Part shown: positions 29,135-37,921 of the stretch, in pieces | How positions within the stretch are numbered: position 1 is the first letter of the stretch | How the letters are laid out: every line of letters begins with the position of its first letter | Origin: Aeromicrobium phragmitis | GTDB lineage: Bacteria; Actinomycetota; Actinomycetes; Propionibacteriales; Nocardioidaceae | Direction of reading: 5' to 3' | NCBI RefSeq assembly: GCF_003674095.1 | Contig: NZ_RDBF01000004.1 | Span: 62,001 to 126,000 of the forward strand | DNA length: 64,000 bases | Translations under genes and position numbers: made by a program | Notes under the pieces: model-generated | Databases searched by the model: none | What the model saw: only the letters and a program-made list of their open reading frames with translations | What the model was told of the DNA's origin: nothing

Positions 29135-32100
29135 TCAGACATTGCGTCGGTATTGGCCTCCGACCTCGAAGAACGCCTCCGTGACCTGCTGCAGTGAGCA
29201 CACGCGCGCGGCGTCCATGAGCACCGCGAAGACGTTCTCGCCGGACACCGCGGCCTCCTTGAGCCGGGCGAGGGCGACCTCCGCCTCGCTGCGGTGTGCC
29301 GCGTGGAAGGCCTCGAGCCGCTCGAGCTGCGAGCGCTTCTCCGCCTCCGTGGCGCGGGCCAACTCCACCGACGGCGGCTCCACGTCCTCGCGCGGCGGGC
29401 GGAAGGTGTTGACGCCGATGATCGGCAGCGACCCGTCATGCTTGCGGTGCTCGTACAGCATCGACTCGTCCTGGATGCGGCCGCGCTGATAGCCGGTCTC
29501 CATCGCGCCGAGGACACCGCCGCGTTCGCTGATCGCGTCGAACTCTCGCAGCACCGCCTCCTCGACGAGATCGGTCAGCTCGTCGATGATGTAGGAGCCC
29601 TGCAGCGGGTTCTCGTTCATCGCCAGACCCCACTCGCGGTTGATGATCAGCTGGATCGCGAGCGCCCGCCGCACCGACTCCTCCGTCGGCGTGGTCACCG
29701 CTTCGTCGTACGCGTTCGTGTGGAGGCTGTTGGCGTTGTCGTAGATCGCGATGAGCGCCTGCAGCGTGGTGCGGATGTCGTTGAAGTGCATCTCCTGCGC
29801 GTGCAACGACCGGCCCGACGTCTGCACGTGGTACTTGAGCTTCTGGCTTCGCTCGTTGGCCCCGTACTTCTCCTTCATGGCGACCGCCCAGATGCGGCGG
29901 GCGACACGGCCGAGCACCGAGTACTCCGGATCCATGCCGTTGCTGAAGAAGAAGGAGAGGTTGGGCGCGAAGTCGTCGACGTCCATCCCGCGGGCGAGGT
30001 ACGACTCGACGTACGTGAAGCCGTTGGCCAGGGTGAACGCGAGCTGGCTGATGGGGTTCGCCCCGGCCTCGGCGATGTGGTAGCCCGAGATCGAGACCGA
30101 GTAGAAGTTGCGCACCCCGTTCTCGATGAACCACTCCTGGATGTCGCCCATCATCTTCAGTGAGAACTCGGTGGAGAACAGGCAGGTGTTCTGGCCCTGG
30201 TCCTCCTTGAGGATGTCGGCCTGGACGGTGCCGCGGACGTTCTGCAGAGCGAGGGCCCTCAGCTCGGCGCGCTCCTGATCGTCGGGCTCGCGGCCTTCTC
30301 GCTCGCGGAACGCGTCGACCTGCTGGTCGATCGCGGTGTTGAGGAAGAAGGCCAGCACGGTGGGGGCGGGCCCGTTGATCGTCATCGACACGCTCGTGGT
30401 GGGTGCCACGAGGTCGAAGCCGTCGTACAGCACCTTCATGTCGTCGAGGGTCGCGACCGAGACCCCCGACGTGCCGACCTTGCCGTAGATGTCCGGGCGC
30501 AGGTCGGGGTCGCGGCCGTAGAGGGTGACCGAGTCGAAGGCCGTGGAAAGACGGGTCGCCGGCTGGTCCTCGCTGAGCAGCTTGAAGCGGCGGTTGGTGC
30601 GGAACGGGTCGCCCTCGCCGGCGAACATGCGAGCCGGGTCCTCGTTGTCGCGCTTGAACTTGAAGACCCCTGCGGTGAACGGGAAGAAACCCGGCAGGTT
30701 CTCGCGCCGCCAGAACCGCACGAGTTCGCCGTGGTCGGTGTAGCGGGGGAGCGCGACGCGCGGGACCTTGGTGCCCGAGAGCGACTCGCGGGTCAGCCGC
30801 GTGTGGATCTCCTTGTCGCGGACCACGACGACCTGCTCGTCGCCGGAGTAGTCCGCCACGAGCTGCGGCCACGCGGTCAATTGGTCGCGAACCGTGACCG
30901 GGAGCTCGCTCTCGGCTCGCGCAGCCGCGTCGGCGACGGCCGTGTCCTCGGGTAGCTCTGCGGCGACCTGCGCGAAGCGCTGTGCCCGGCTCGCCTGCTG
31001 CGCCAGCCGCTCGGTCTCGGCGTGGTAGCCGCGCACGGTCTCGGCGATCTCGGCGAGGTACCGCACCCGATCGGGGGGCATGACGTGGTCCTCGTCGCTG
31101 GAGTGGCGGACGCCGACCGCCGGCAGGACACCGGCGCCGATACCGAGGAGGTCGCGCAGATGCTGGTACAGCGCCGTGACGCCGTCGTCGTTGAACGTCG
31201 CCGCGGAGGTGCCGAACACGGGCATGTCTTCGGGCTTGGCGCCGAAGGCCTCGCGGTTGCGCACGAGCTGACGGCCGACATCGCGCAGCGCGTCCTTCGC
31301 GCCGCGACGCTCGAACTTGTTGATCGCCACGACGTCGGCGAAGTCGAGCATGTCGATCTTCTCCAGCTGCGAGGCGGCGCCGAACTCCGGGGTCATGACG
31401 TAGAGCGAATGGTCGACGTAGGGCAGGATGCCGGCGTCGCCCTGCCCGATGCCGGGCGTCTCGACGATCACGAGGTCGTGGCCGGCGGCCTTGAGGACCG
31501 CGATGGCGTCGGTCAGCCCGTCGGGCACCTCATGCGCTCCGCGCGTGGCGACCGAACGGAAGAACACGCGGTCGCCGTCGAGCGCGTTCATCCGGATGCG
31601 GTCGCCGAGCAGCGCACCACCGCCCTTGCGCCGGGTCGGGTCGACGGCGATCACCGCGACGCGCAGCTTGTCCTGCTGGTCGACGCGCAGCCGCCGGACG
31701 AGCTCGTCGGTCAGTGAGCTCTTGCCCGATCCGCCGGTCCCGGTGATGCCGAGGACCGGGGCCGTCGAGGCGTCGGCGGCGGCGCGGATGCGCTCGGCGA
31801 GGGCGCCGTCGAGTCGACCGAGCTCGGCCCCGGTGAGGGCGCGGGCCACGGCCGCGCGGTCGCCGGACAGCACCGCCGCGGGGTCGGGACGGCTCGCCTC
31901 CCACAGATCGACATCGGTCTCGGCGATGAGTTGATTGATCATCCCGACGAGACCGAGGCGCTGTCCGTCCTCGGGCGAGAAGATGCGGACCCCGACCTCG
32001 CGCAGCCGCGCGATCTCCTCGGGAACGATCACGCCGCCGCCGCCCCCGTAGACCTTGACGTGACCGGCGCCACGCGCCGCGAGCGACTCCACCAGGTATT

Positions 32101-32326
32101 CGAAGTACTCGACGTGCCCGCCCTGGTAGGAGCTCACCGCCACACCCTGCACGTCCTCCTCGAGGGCGGCGTCCACGACCTCGGCGACCGATCGGTTGTG
32201 GCCGAGGTGGATCACTTCGGCGCCCTGGCTCTGCAGGATGCGCCGCATGATGTTGATGCTCGCGTCGTGGCCGTCGAAGAGCGCAGACGCGGTGACGAAG
32301 CGAACGGGGTGAGTCGGGACGTGCAT
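29135..32326 (-). CDS. icmF: Fused isobutyryl-CoA mutase (IcmF)
   Basis: A 1063-aa adenosylcobalamin enzyme interconverting isobutyryl-CoA and n-butyryl-CoA, with its own G-protein chaperone. The order is diagnostic: N-terminal B12-binding domain (LFDGHDASINIMRRIL with the Co-binding His about residue 20, then AVSSYQGGH and GGGG), MeaI-like GTPase with P-loop GTGGSGKSS (about 193-201), a linker, and the catalytic TIM-barrel domain. The DGHDAxI variant of DxHxxG is normal for IcmF. GAGAGG lies upstream of ATG 32326. It is divergent from a MarR gene sharing a 91-bp intergenic region with an inverted repeat. Some IcmF enzymes also act on isovaleryl/pivalyl-CoA. Confidence 0.95.
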   Translation of the reverse strand: MHVPTHPVRFVTASALFDGHDASINIMRRILQSQGAEVIHLGHNRSVAEVVDAALEEDVQGVAVSSYQGGHVEYFEYLVESLAARGAGHVKVYGGGGGVIVPEEIARLREVGVRIFSPEDGQRLGLVGMINQLIAETDVDLWEASRPDPAAVLSGDRAAVARALTGAELGRLDGALAERIRAAADASTAPVLGITGTGGSGKSSLTDELVRRLRVDQQDKLRVAVIAVDPTRRKGGGALLGDRIRMNALDGDRVFFRSVATRGAHEVPDGLTDAIAVLKAAGHDLVIVETPGIGQGDAGILPYVDHSLYVMTPEFGAASQLEKIDMLDFADVVAINKFERRGAKDALRDVGRQLVRNREAFGAKPEDMPVFGTSAATFNDDGVTALYQHLRDLLGIGAGVLPAVGVRHSSDEDHVMPPDRVRYLAEIAETVRGYHAETERLAQQASRAQRFAQVAAELPEDTAVADAAARAESELPVTVRDQLTAWPQLVADYSGDEQVVVVRDKEIHTRLTRESLSGTKVPRVALPRYTDHGELVRFWRRENLPGFFPFTAGVFKFKRDNEDPARMFAGEGDPFRTNRRFKLLSEDQPATRLSTAFDSVTLYGRDPDLRPDIYGKVGTSGVSVATLDDMKVLYDGFDLVAPTTSVSMTINGPAPTVLAFFLNTAIDQQVDAFREREGREPDDQERAELRALALQNVRGTVQADILKEDQGQNTCLFSTEFSLKMMGDIQEWFIENGVRNFYSVSISGYHIAEAGANPISQLAFTLANGFTYVESYLARGMDVDDFAPNLSFFFSNGMDPEYSVLGRVARRIWAVAMKEKYGANERSQKLKYHVQTSGRSLHAQEMHFNDIRTTLQALIAIYDNANSLHTNAYDEAVTTPTEESVRRALAIQLIINREWGLAMNENPLQGSYIIDELTDLVEEAVLREFDAISERGGVLGAMETGYQRGRIQDESMLYEHRKHDGSLPIIGVNTFRPPREDVEPPSVELARATEAEKRSQLERLEAFHAAHRSEAEVALARLKEAAVSGENVFAVLMDAARVCSLQQVTEAFFEVGGQYRRNV

Positions 32327-32348
32327 GGGTAACCTCTCGCCGGATTGC

Positions 32349-32375
32349 TAGGTCTTAAAATAGTCGGATGACCTA
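32349..32375. promoter_or_regulatory. Candidate MarR operator between icmF and marR
   Basis: TAGGTC (32349-32354) and GACCTA (32370-32375) are perfect arms around a 15-bp A+T-rich centre containing TTAAAATAG, strikingly AT-rich for this DNA. It lies 23 bp before icmF and 43 bp before the MarR gene, so one bound dimer could control both. Confidence 0.5.
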
Positions 32376-32417
32376 CTAAATGGAAGTGGGGGCATCGGCA
32401 CGGCTAGGCTTCCGCCC

Positions 32418-32906
32418 ATGGCACCGCTGGAGTTCGACCCGATCGAGCGCGCTGGTGAGCTCTGGGAGGAGCGCATCGGTGACGCGACCGCGATGCGTCT
32501 CGTCACCTCGCTCATGCGAGCTCAGCAGCTCGTCCTGACCCGGCTCGAGGCGGCGCTCCGCCCGCTCGGCATCACCTTCGCGCGCTACGAGGTGCTGCGG
32601 TTGCTCTCGTTCAGTCGCACCGGCTCCTTGCCGCTCAGTCGCATCGGGGAGCGGCTGATGGTGCACCCCACGTCGGTCACGAACGCCATCGACCGGCTGG
32701 TGGCGCAGGGGTTGGTCTCCCGCGAAGTCGACGAAGCCGACCGGCGTCGCGTCCTCGCCTCGCTCACGCCGGAGGGGGAGAAGGTGCTCGAGGTGGCCAC
32801 GGACACCCTGGTGAACCTGGGCTTCGGCGTCGACGCCCTGACCCCCGCGCAGCAACGCGAGGCCTACGCACTGCTGCGGGTTCTACGGTCCGCCGACTGG
32901 TCCTGA
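32418..32906 (+). CDS. MarR family transcriptional regulator
   Basis: A 162-aa winged-helix regulator. The helical N-terminus is followed by the winged-helix domain: LGITFARYEVLRLLSF, recognition region LMVHPTSVTNAIDRLVAQGLV (split: LMVHPTSVTNAIDRL and VAQGLVSRE), and the wing EADRRRVLASLTPEGEKVL with the conserved DRR. It probably represses the divergent icmF and itself, responding to an acyl-CoA, acid or aromatic ligand; this is inference from position. ATG 32418 follows TAGGCT (32405-32410) by 7 nt, implying a leaderless message. The 3' end faces a TetR gene across a family B palindrome. Confidence 0.85.
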   Translation: MAPLEFDPIERAGELWEERIGDATAMRLVTSLMRAQQLVLTRLEAALRPLGITFARYEVLRLLSFSRTGSLPLSRIGERLMVHPTSVTNAIDRLVAQGLVSREVDEADRRRVLASLTPEGEKVLEVATDTLVNLGFGVDALTPAQQREAYALLRVLRSADWS

Positions 32907-32930
32907 ACGTCGCGCCCTCGTGGGCTAAGC

Positions 32931-32999
32931 ACGCGTTGAGTGTGACGTTTCGCAGGTGAATCGCCCCATTTCTCAGCCCAAACGTCACACTCAGCGCGT
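32931..32999. repeat. Intergenic palindrome family B, copy 3
   Basis: Left arm 32931-32950 and right arm 32980-32999 pair over 20 bp with a single G.T exception; the core GAGTGTGACGTTT is shared with the other B copies. It separates convergent genes, and its right arm contains the TGA stop codon of the TetR gene (minus strand, 32993-32991). Confidence 0.92.
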
Positions 33000-33587
33000 T
33001 CGCACGTCCAGCATTCGGGTGAGGACGAGGCGCAGCTGTGCCAGTTCGACGTCGGCGTCGAAGCCTTCGTCGCCGCACCGCAGGTAGAGGCCGTCGGTCA
33101 TCGTCTGCACCCAGGTAGCGGCGTGCGCGGGGTCCCACGCCGGATCGGCCTGACCTGCCTCCTGCAGTCGGCCGATGAGCTCGGCGAGCACCGCGTGCGC
33201 GGCGGTGTCGCCCGCCCCCAGAATCTCGCCGACGGCCGGATCCACGGTCACTTGGCCGAGGATCGCGAGCACCATCGCACCGGCCATCGGGTCGCGCAGG
33301 TCGGTCGTCGTGCGCTCCACGACGTGCCAGAACGCGCTCAGCGGATCACGCATGTCGACGTCGGCGAGGTCGGCGAGCAGCTGGTCACGGTCGGCTTCGA
33401 GGATGGCGTGGAAGATCGCCCGCTTGTCGGTGAAGTAGTGGAAGAGCGTGCCCGACCCCACCCCGGCGCTCATGCAGATGTCCTTGACGGTGGTGCGGTC
33501 GTAGCCTTTGCGGGCGAATGCGGTCGCCGCGCCGGCGAGGATCTGTGCGCGGCGGGCGGCGTGGCGTGCCGGGTCAACGGTCCGCAT
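32991..33587 (-). CDS. TetR family transcriptional regulator
   Basis: A 198-aa regulator. The DNA-binding helix-turn-helix is ILAGAATAFARKGYDRTTV-KDICMSAGVGSGTLFHYF (about residues 14-51), a classical TetR N-terminus; the rest is the ligand-binding helical domain. GAGGAGGGCG directly before ATG 33587 sets the start. It overlaps the 3' end of an upstream membrane-protein gene by 14 bp, so the two are co-transcribed and it may control that gene. The last codons run into a family B palindrome, which supplies the stop. Confidence 0.88.
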   Translation of the reverse strand: MRTVDPARHAARRAQILAGAATAFARKGYDRTTVKDICMSAGVGSGTLFHYFTDKRAIFHAILEADRDQLLADLADVDMRDPLSAFWHVVERTTTDLRDPMAGAMVLAILGQVTVDPAVGEILGAGDTAAHAVLAELIGRLQEAGQADPAWDPAHAATWVQTMTDGLYLRCGDEGFDADVELAQLRLVLTRMLDVRTR

Positions 33588-34266
33588 CGCCCTCCTCGGC
33601 GCGTTGCTCGCGTTCGAGCCGCTTCTTGCGCCGCTCGAGCTCGCCGACGGCGATCGCGATGGCGACGAGGACCGGCACGACGTACTGCAACCACGACAGG
33701 TCGAGATCGGGCAACCAACCGAACCAGTCCCAGTCCGGCAGCACACGGCTGAGCCAGTAGAGGGGGTCGATGTAGCGCAACCAGGACGGTGGCGAGATGT
33801 CGGGAAGATCGGGAAGCCACGACCAGTCGATCCGCGGCACGAACTGGCTGAGGAACGCGCTGACCAGCGCCCCCACGCCGAGGATGCCGATCAGGATTCC
33901 GCCGATCGAGCTGGCGACGTGGCGCGCCGCGTAGAGCCGGGGATGCGCTTCCTGCAGGTCGTAGCGGCGCCGGGCTTTGGTGCCGGGCGGTGGCACGAAC
34001 GGCACGACGAGCGGGCGCGCCTCGTCCTCGTCGGCGGGCTTCTCGCGCATCTCGACGCGCCGCACCTCCTTGCGCACGCCGAGATGGACGCGCACGGTCT
34101 GCTCGACGTCGTCGACGGGGCCGAGCTCGAAGGTGAGGGCGTCCAGCAGCTCGCCGGTCCGTTCCTCCAGGAGATCGCCGTCGACCTCGACGCGCACGCA
34201 GCCGTTGCCGCCATCGTGAACGGAGAGTTCGCGCCGGCGGTCGCGCAGCGTCCACGTCGAGGTCAT
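33574..34266 (-). CDS. Hypothetical two-helix membrane protein
   Basis: A 230-aa protein I do not recognise. Residues 1-100 are soluble and acidic (ELSVHDGGNGCVRVEVDGD...). Two membrane segments follow: about 117-142 (IGGILIGILGVGALVSAF) and about 195-212 (YVVPVLVAIAIAVG). Between them lies an unusual Trp/Pro/Asp-rich stretch with repeated W-L-P-D units (WLPDLPDIS, WLRYID, WDWFGWLPDLD). The C-terminus is a basic tail. TAATGT on the minus strand (34278-34273) ends 6 nt before ATG 34266, suggesting leaderless mRNA. A TetR gene overlaps its 3' end. Confidence 0.7.
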   Translation of the reverse strand: MTSTWTLRDRRRELSVHDGGNGCVRVEVDGDLLEERTGELLDALTFELGPVDDVEQTVRVHLGVRKEVRRVEMREKPADEDEARPLVVPFVPPPGTKARRRYDLQEAHPRLYAARHVASSIGGILIGILGVGALVSAFLSQFVPRIDWSWLPDLPDISPPSWLRYIDPLYWLSRVLPDWDWFGWLPDLDLSWLQYVVPVLVAIAIAVGELERRKKRLEREQRAEEGDADR

Positions 34267-34316
34267 GGCTCGACATTACTGGAACACGCATTCTATGAAA
34301 AGCCTGAGGCGGACGT

Positions 34317-34374
34317 GATGTGGTCGATTCTGGGTCATCGAGAGGGGACGCGGTGACACGCAAGCGACCGCATC
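34317..34374. repeat. Degenerate copy of palindrome family C
   Basis: GATGTGGTCG (34317-34326) pairs with CGACCGCATC (34365-34374) with one G.T position. Left arm and right flank (CATCTCGGGCCGGAGG, from 34371) match the family C element at 17389-17452, but the distal half of the arms is lost and the interior is unrelated. It is the only recognisable item in the 34267-34461 gap. Confidence 0.65.
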
Positions 34375-34461
34375 TCGGGCCGGAGGCGCTCGCCGTGCGA
34401 GGCGGCGTCGGCCTGCGTAGCGTCGATCGCAACGCCACCGCGAGCAGAGGAAGGACCTCCC

Positions 34462-35301
34462 ATGACGCAGCCGCCGCAGCAACAGCAGCCTCCGGGAACC
34501 GAGCAGGAGATGACGCCCAAGCCCGATCACGGGGAGGACAGCTACCAGGGGTCCGGTCGCCTCGAGGGGAAAGTCGCGGTCATCACGGGAGCCGACAGCG
34601 GGATCGGCAAGGCCGTCGCGATCGCCTACGCCCGCGAGGGCGCTGACGTCGTCATCAGCTACCTCAACGAGCACGAGGACGCCGAGGAGACCCGTCGCTT
34701 CGTCGAGGACGCCGGCCGCCGGGCGGTCGTCATCTCCGGCGACCTCGCGGACCCGGCGCACTGCCGCGAGATCATCCAGAAGACGGTCGACGAGTTCGGC
34801 CGGGTCGACGTGCTCGTCAGCAACGCAGCGTTCCAGATGAACCACCCGACGCTCGAGGAGATCCCCGACGAGGAGTGGGACATGACGCTCGCCATCAATC
34901 TGAGTGCCTACTTCCACCTCGTGAAGGCGGCCCTGCCCCACATGGCCGAGGGATCGTCGATCATCGGTTCGTCGTCGGTCAACTCCGACATGCCGTCGCC
35001 CACGCTGCTGCCGTACGCGGCGACCAAGGCCGCGATCGCCAACATGACCGCCTCGCTCGCGCAGCTGCTCGCCGAGCGCGGGATCCGGGCGAACAGCGTC
35101 GCACCCGGACCCGTGTGGACGCCGCTCATCCCGGCCACGATGCCCGAGGAGAAGGTCGAGAGCTTCGGCCAGCAGGTGCCGTTGGAGCGCGCCGGGCAGC
35201 CGGCCGAGCTCGCCCCGGTGTACGTCATGCTCGCGTCCGACGAGGCGAGCTACGTCTCGGGTGCTCGCGTCGCGGTGACCGGCGGTAACCCGATCCTCTG
35301 A
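34462..35301 (+). CDS. SDR family oxidoreductase (YhdF/GspF39-like)
   Basis: A 279-aa short-chain dehydrogenase. A Gln/Pro-rich N-terminal extension (about 30 residues) precedes the Rossmann fold: VAVITGADSGIGKAVAIAYA (TGxxxGIG cofactor site, about 38-57), SNAAFQ for NAAG, SSVNSDMPSP, and the catalytic YAATKAAIAN (YxxxK, about 189-198). The EExxRxFVEDAGRRAVVISGDL segment and N-terminal extension match the glucose-dehydrogenase-like stress SDRs often called general stress protein 39. AGGAAGGACC before ATG 34462 supports the start. The substrate is uncertain. It is transcribed alone. Confidence 0.85.
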   Translation: MTQPPQQQQPPGTEQEMTPKPDHGEDSYQGSGRLEGKVAVITGADSGIGKAVAIAYAREGADVVISYLNEHEDAEETRRFVEDAGRRAVVISGDLADPAHCREIIQKTVDEFGRVDVLVSNAAFQMNHPTLEEIPDEEWDMTLAINLSAYFHLVKAALPHMAEGSSIIGSSSVNSDMPSPTLLPYAATKAAIANMTASLAQLLAERGIRANSVAPGPVWTPLIPATMPEEKVESFGQQVPLERAGQPAELAPVYVMLASDEASYVSGARVAVTGGNPIL

Positions 35302-35302
35302 G

Positions 35303-35908
35303 TCAGCCGCGACGTGCGGGCCCGAATCGCAGCCGGAACGAGCGGATCGCGACCGACACCAGCGGTCGGAAGCCGGTGAGATGGCCGAGCGGTCCGTCCC
35401 CGGTGATCGTCCAGTGGGAGCGCGCCGGCGAGATGCGCACGCGGCCGCGCACCGGCGTGGTCAGCGTCCGGCCGTCGCGCCGCTGCGCCACGGTGAAGCG
35501 GGCCGGGAACGGTACCGCGAGCCGCCGGCCCCTCCGGAGCGTCGTCGTCGCGATGTCGCGAGCGGCGTAGCGGTCCGGCGTGACCTCGAAGTCCGCGAGG
35601 TGCTTGGGGATCGCCCAGAGCGCGCGCCCTCCGTCACGTGAGGCGGGGCTGTCCACCCAGATATGCGTGATGTGCACGAACGGACGTAACCCGCGGCGGA
35701 CCAGGGTGGCCGCCATGATCTCGCGGTAGGTGAGCGGGCTCGGCGGTTCGTAGACGAATAACGCGAGAGCGACGAGTGCGCGGCCGCCGACCGTGACCGG
35801 ACGTGTTCCCGGGGGCGCGTGGATGACGGCGCGGTCGGTCAGTCCGGCCGCGACGACGGCGTGCCCGGCGAGGTCCCACGGTTCGGTGGGGAACGTCTTC
35901 ACATCCAT
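35303..35908 (-). CDS. Acetoacetate decarboxylase-like (ADC fold) protein
   Basis: A 201-aa protein resembling the acetoacetate decarboxylase family. The Schiff-base Lys is expected in GRALWAIPKHLADFE (Lys about 102). Upstream, FVYEPPSPLTYREIMAATLV fits the fold's substrate-cavity strands. It is shorter than classical ADC (about 245 aa), and many such relatives are not decarboxylases but aldolase/dehydratase-like enzymes. The ATG overlaps the end of the flavin monooxygenase gene by 10 bp, and GGAGG precedes it, so it is tightly coupled as the third gene of the TetR-monooxygenase operon. Confidence 0.72.
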   Translation of the reverse strand: MDVKTFPTEPWDLAGHAVVAAGLTDRAVIHAPPGTRPVTVGGRALVALALFVYEPPSPLTYREIMAATLVRRGLRPFVHITHIWVDSPASRDGGRALWAIPKHLADFEVTPDRYAARDIATTTLRRGRRLAVPFPARFTVAQRRDGRTLTTPVRGRVRISPARSHWTITGDGPLGHLTGFRPLVSVAIRSFRLRFGPARRG

Positions 35909-37311
35909 CGGAACTCCTCCGGTCGCACTGCCGCGACCTTCTGTTCGTAGCCGCGGGTGCCGCCGGGCCAGTTGGAGGTGATCCGGCCCGAGATCGGGTG
36001 GCGGTACCAGCTCGAGCAGGACGCCCAGGCCGAGCGCTCGAGGGCGTCTTGCACCTCGTCGTCCCAGCGTTCCTCGGCGTCGGGACGCACTTCGACGGCG
36101 TGCGCGCCCCGCGCCGCACGGTGATCGAGCACCTGCCGAATGTGCCGGGCCTGGGCCTCGAGCATCGCGATGATCGATCCGCCGCCGAGGTTGGTGTTGG
36201 GGCCGTAACTCACGAAGAAATTGGGGAAGCCGGGCACGTGGACGCCCAGATGGGCGCGGGCGCCGTCTTTCCAGAGGTCGTGGAGACGCCCGGCGGGCCC
36301 GTGGACGTCGAGCGTGGCGAGGAAGTCCTGCGCGGCGAAACCGGTCGTGAAGCAGAGCGCGTCGACCTCGCACGTCACTCCGTCGGCCGTCTCGATTCCC
36401 GTCGGGCTGACCGCCACGAGCGGCGCCGTCACCAGGTGGACGTCGTCGCGGTTCAGCGCGGGGTAGTAGTCGTTGGAGAACAGGATCCGCTTGCAACCGA
36501 TCGGATAGCGCGGAGTGAGCGCCCGGCGGAGCTCGGGATCGCGCACCCTCGCCCGCAGGTGACCCAGGGCGAGCGCATGGAGGAACCGGGCCATGCCCGA
36601 ACGCGGGTCGAGGCCGCGGGAGAACTGCTGCGTCACCCAGTCGATGGGATCGCGTTCCCGCGGTGCGTGACGCCGATACCAGCGGGGGAAGCGGCCGTCG
36701 GGCTTCGGCAGGATGTAGTTGGGAGTGCGCTGCACGACGACGACATCGCGGGCGACGCCGGCGAGCCGAGGGACGACCTGCACCGCGGTCGCGCCCGAGC
36801 CGATCACTGCCACGCGGCGGCCGGACAGGTCGACGTCATGGGCCCACTGCGCCGAGTGGAAGACCGGTCCGTCGAACTCGTCGAGGCCGGGCAGCTCGGG
36901 AACCTGCGGCTCGGAGAGCTGGCCGACGGCGCTCACCAAGACGTCGACGTGCTCGGACGTGCCGTCGGCGAACTCCACGGTCCACCCGTCGTCCCAGCGT
37001 GCGGCAGTGACCTGGCGGTCGAAGCGGCACCGCTCGGTCACGCCGTAGCGCTGCGCCACCCCGCGCAGGTATGCGTGGATCTCGCCTTGACTGGGGTAGC
37101 GGCGGGTCCAACCGTCGTGCGGCGCGAAGGAGTAGGAGTACAGCGACGCGGGTACGTCGCAGGCGGCGCCGGGGTAGGTGTTCTCGCGCCAGACACCGCC
37201 GATGTCATCGGCGCGCTCCCACAGGCGGACGTCCTCGTGGCCGTGCTGCAGCAGTTCGATGGCCACGGCGATGCCGCCGAATCCTGTCCCGATGATCCCG
37301 ATCGAGGTCAC
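35899..37311 (-). CDS. FAD/NADPH-dependent monooxygenase, Baeyer-Villiger/class B type
   Basis: A 470-aa class B flavin monooxygenase. The first Rossmann motif GTGFGG (residues 8-13) binds FAD, GSGATA (171-176) binds NADPH, and FDGPVFHSAQW (146-156) matches the FxGxxxHxxxW fingerprint of Baeyer-Villiger/class B enzymes, although the residue after Trp is Ala, not the usual Pro or Asp. YPGAACDVPASLYSYSF and NYILPKPD are also typical. It probably inserts oxygen into a ketone or hydroxylates. GTG 37311 follows GGAGGCACG and overlaps the TetR stop (GTGA). The substrate may be shared with the divergent GMC oxidoreductase. Confidence 0.88.
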   Translation of the reverse strand: MTSIGIIGTGFGGIAVAIELLQHGHEDVRLWERADDIGGVWRENTYPGAACDVPASLYSYSFAPHDGWTRRYPSQGEIHAYLRGVAQRYGVTERCRFDRQVTAARWDDGWTVEFADGTSEHVDVLVSAVGQLSEPQVPELPGLDEFDGPVFHSAQWAHDVDLSGRRVAVIGSGATAVQVVPRLAGVARDVVVVQRTPNYILPKPDGRFPRWYRRHAPRERDPIDWVTQQFSRGLDPRSGMARFLHALALGHLRARVRDPELRRALTPRYPIGCKRILFSNDYYPALNRDDVHLVTAPLVAVSPTGIETADGVTCEVDALCFTTGFAAQDFLATLDVHGPAGRLHDLWKDGARAHLGVHVPGFPNFFVSYGPNTNLGGGSIIAMLEAQARHIRQVLDHRAARGAHAVEVRPDAEERWDDEVQDALERSAWASCSSWYRHPISGRITSNWPGGTRGYEQKVAAVRPEEFRWM

Positions 37312-37901
37312 CGTGCCTCCTCCGTGACCACGGCGAGCACCGCCGCACAGACCGCATCGCTGACCTCGTCGCGGGTGAGCGTTCCGCGCACGAGCCACTC
37401 GCGGCACAAGGCCTTGACGTAGGCGGCGACGGGTCGCAGCCGCGCCCGGCGGTGCGGATCGTCGGGAAGGCACAGGGCGTCGAGGACGAGTCGGGCCGCT
37501 CGGTCGTCGGCCTCGTCCACGATCGCCTGGACGTCGGAGTCGCCGTGGAGGTTGGCGGCGCCCGAGGCCGCGACCCAGGCCTGCCCGTACGTCGTCGCGG
37601 CGTCGAGGATCCAGTCGATCGTGTGACGCACGCGCTCGGGCATCGGCTGCGCCGACAGGTCGGGCAGCGCCTCGGCCGGCATCATGACCGACTCGCGCAT
37701 GACCGCGAGGAACAGCTCGCGCTTCGTGCCGAAGTAGTGGTTGATCAGCCCGCGCGTGACTCCCGCGGCCCGCGCCAGTTCGGCGGTGGAGACGTCGTCG
37801 TACGGGCGTTGCGCATAGAGGGTGCGCGCCGCGTCGATGAGCGATTGCCGGCGTGAGTCCGGTGCCAAGCGCGTGCGGGCCGAGGTGGACGGCAAGGTCA
37901 T
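37308..37901 (-). CDS. TetR family transcriptional regulator
   Basis: A 197-aa regulator with the HTH RQSLIDAARTLYAQRPYDDVS-TAELARAAGVTRGLINHYF (about residues 18-55). It is the first gene of a three-gene minus-strand operon (TetR, class B monooxygenase, ADC-like). On the minus strand TTGACA (37936-37931), a 17-bp spacer and GAGACT (37913-37908) precede ATG 37901 by 6 nt, so the message is probably leaderless. The -35 lies inside the imperfect palindrome at 37922-37936, which it most likely binds, repressing itself and the divergent GMC gene. Confidence 0.88.
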   Translation of the reverse strand: MTLPSTSARTRLAPDSRRQSLIDAARTLYAQRPYDDVSTAELARAAGVTRGLINHYFGTKRELFLAVMRESVMMPAEALPDLSAQPMPERVRHTIDWILDAATTYGQAWVAASGAANLHGDSDVQAIVDEADDRAARLVLDALCLPDDPHRRARLRPVAAYVKALCREWLVRGTLTRDEVSDAVCAAVLAVVTEEAR

Positions 37902-37921
37902 GCCGGCAGTCTCGTGGACTA

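Noticed and set aside
32326-32418. Cobalamin riboswitch upstream of icmF
   Set aside because: The gap is only 91 bp and contains no B12-box-like sequence; it looks like an operator region.
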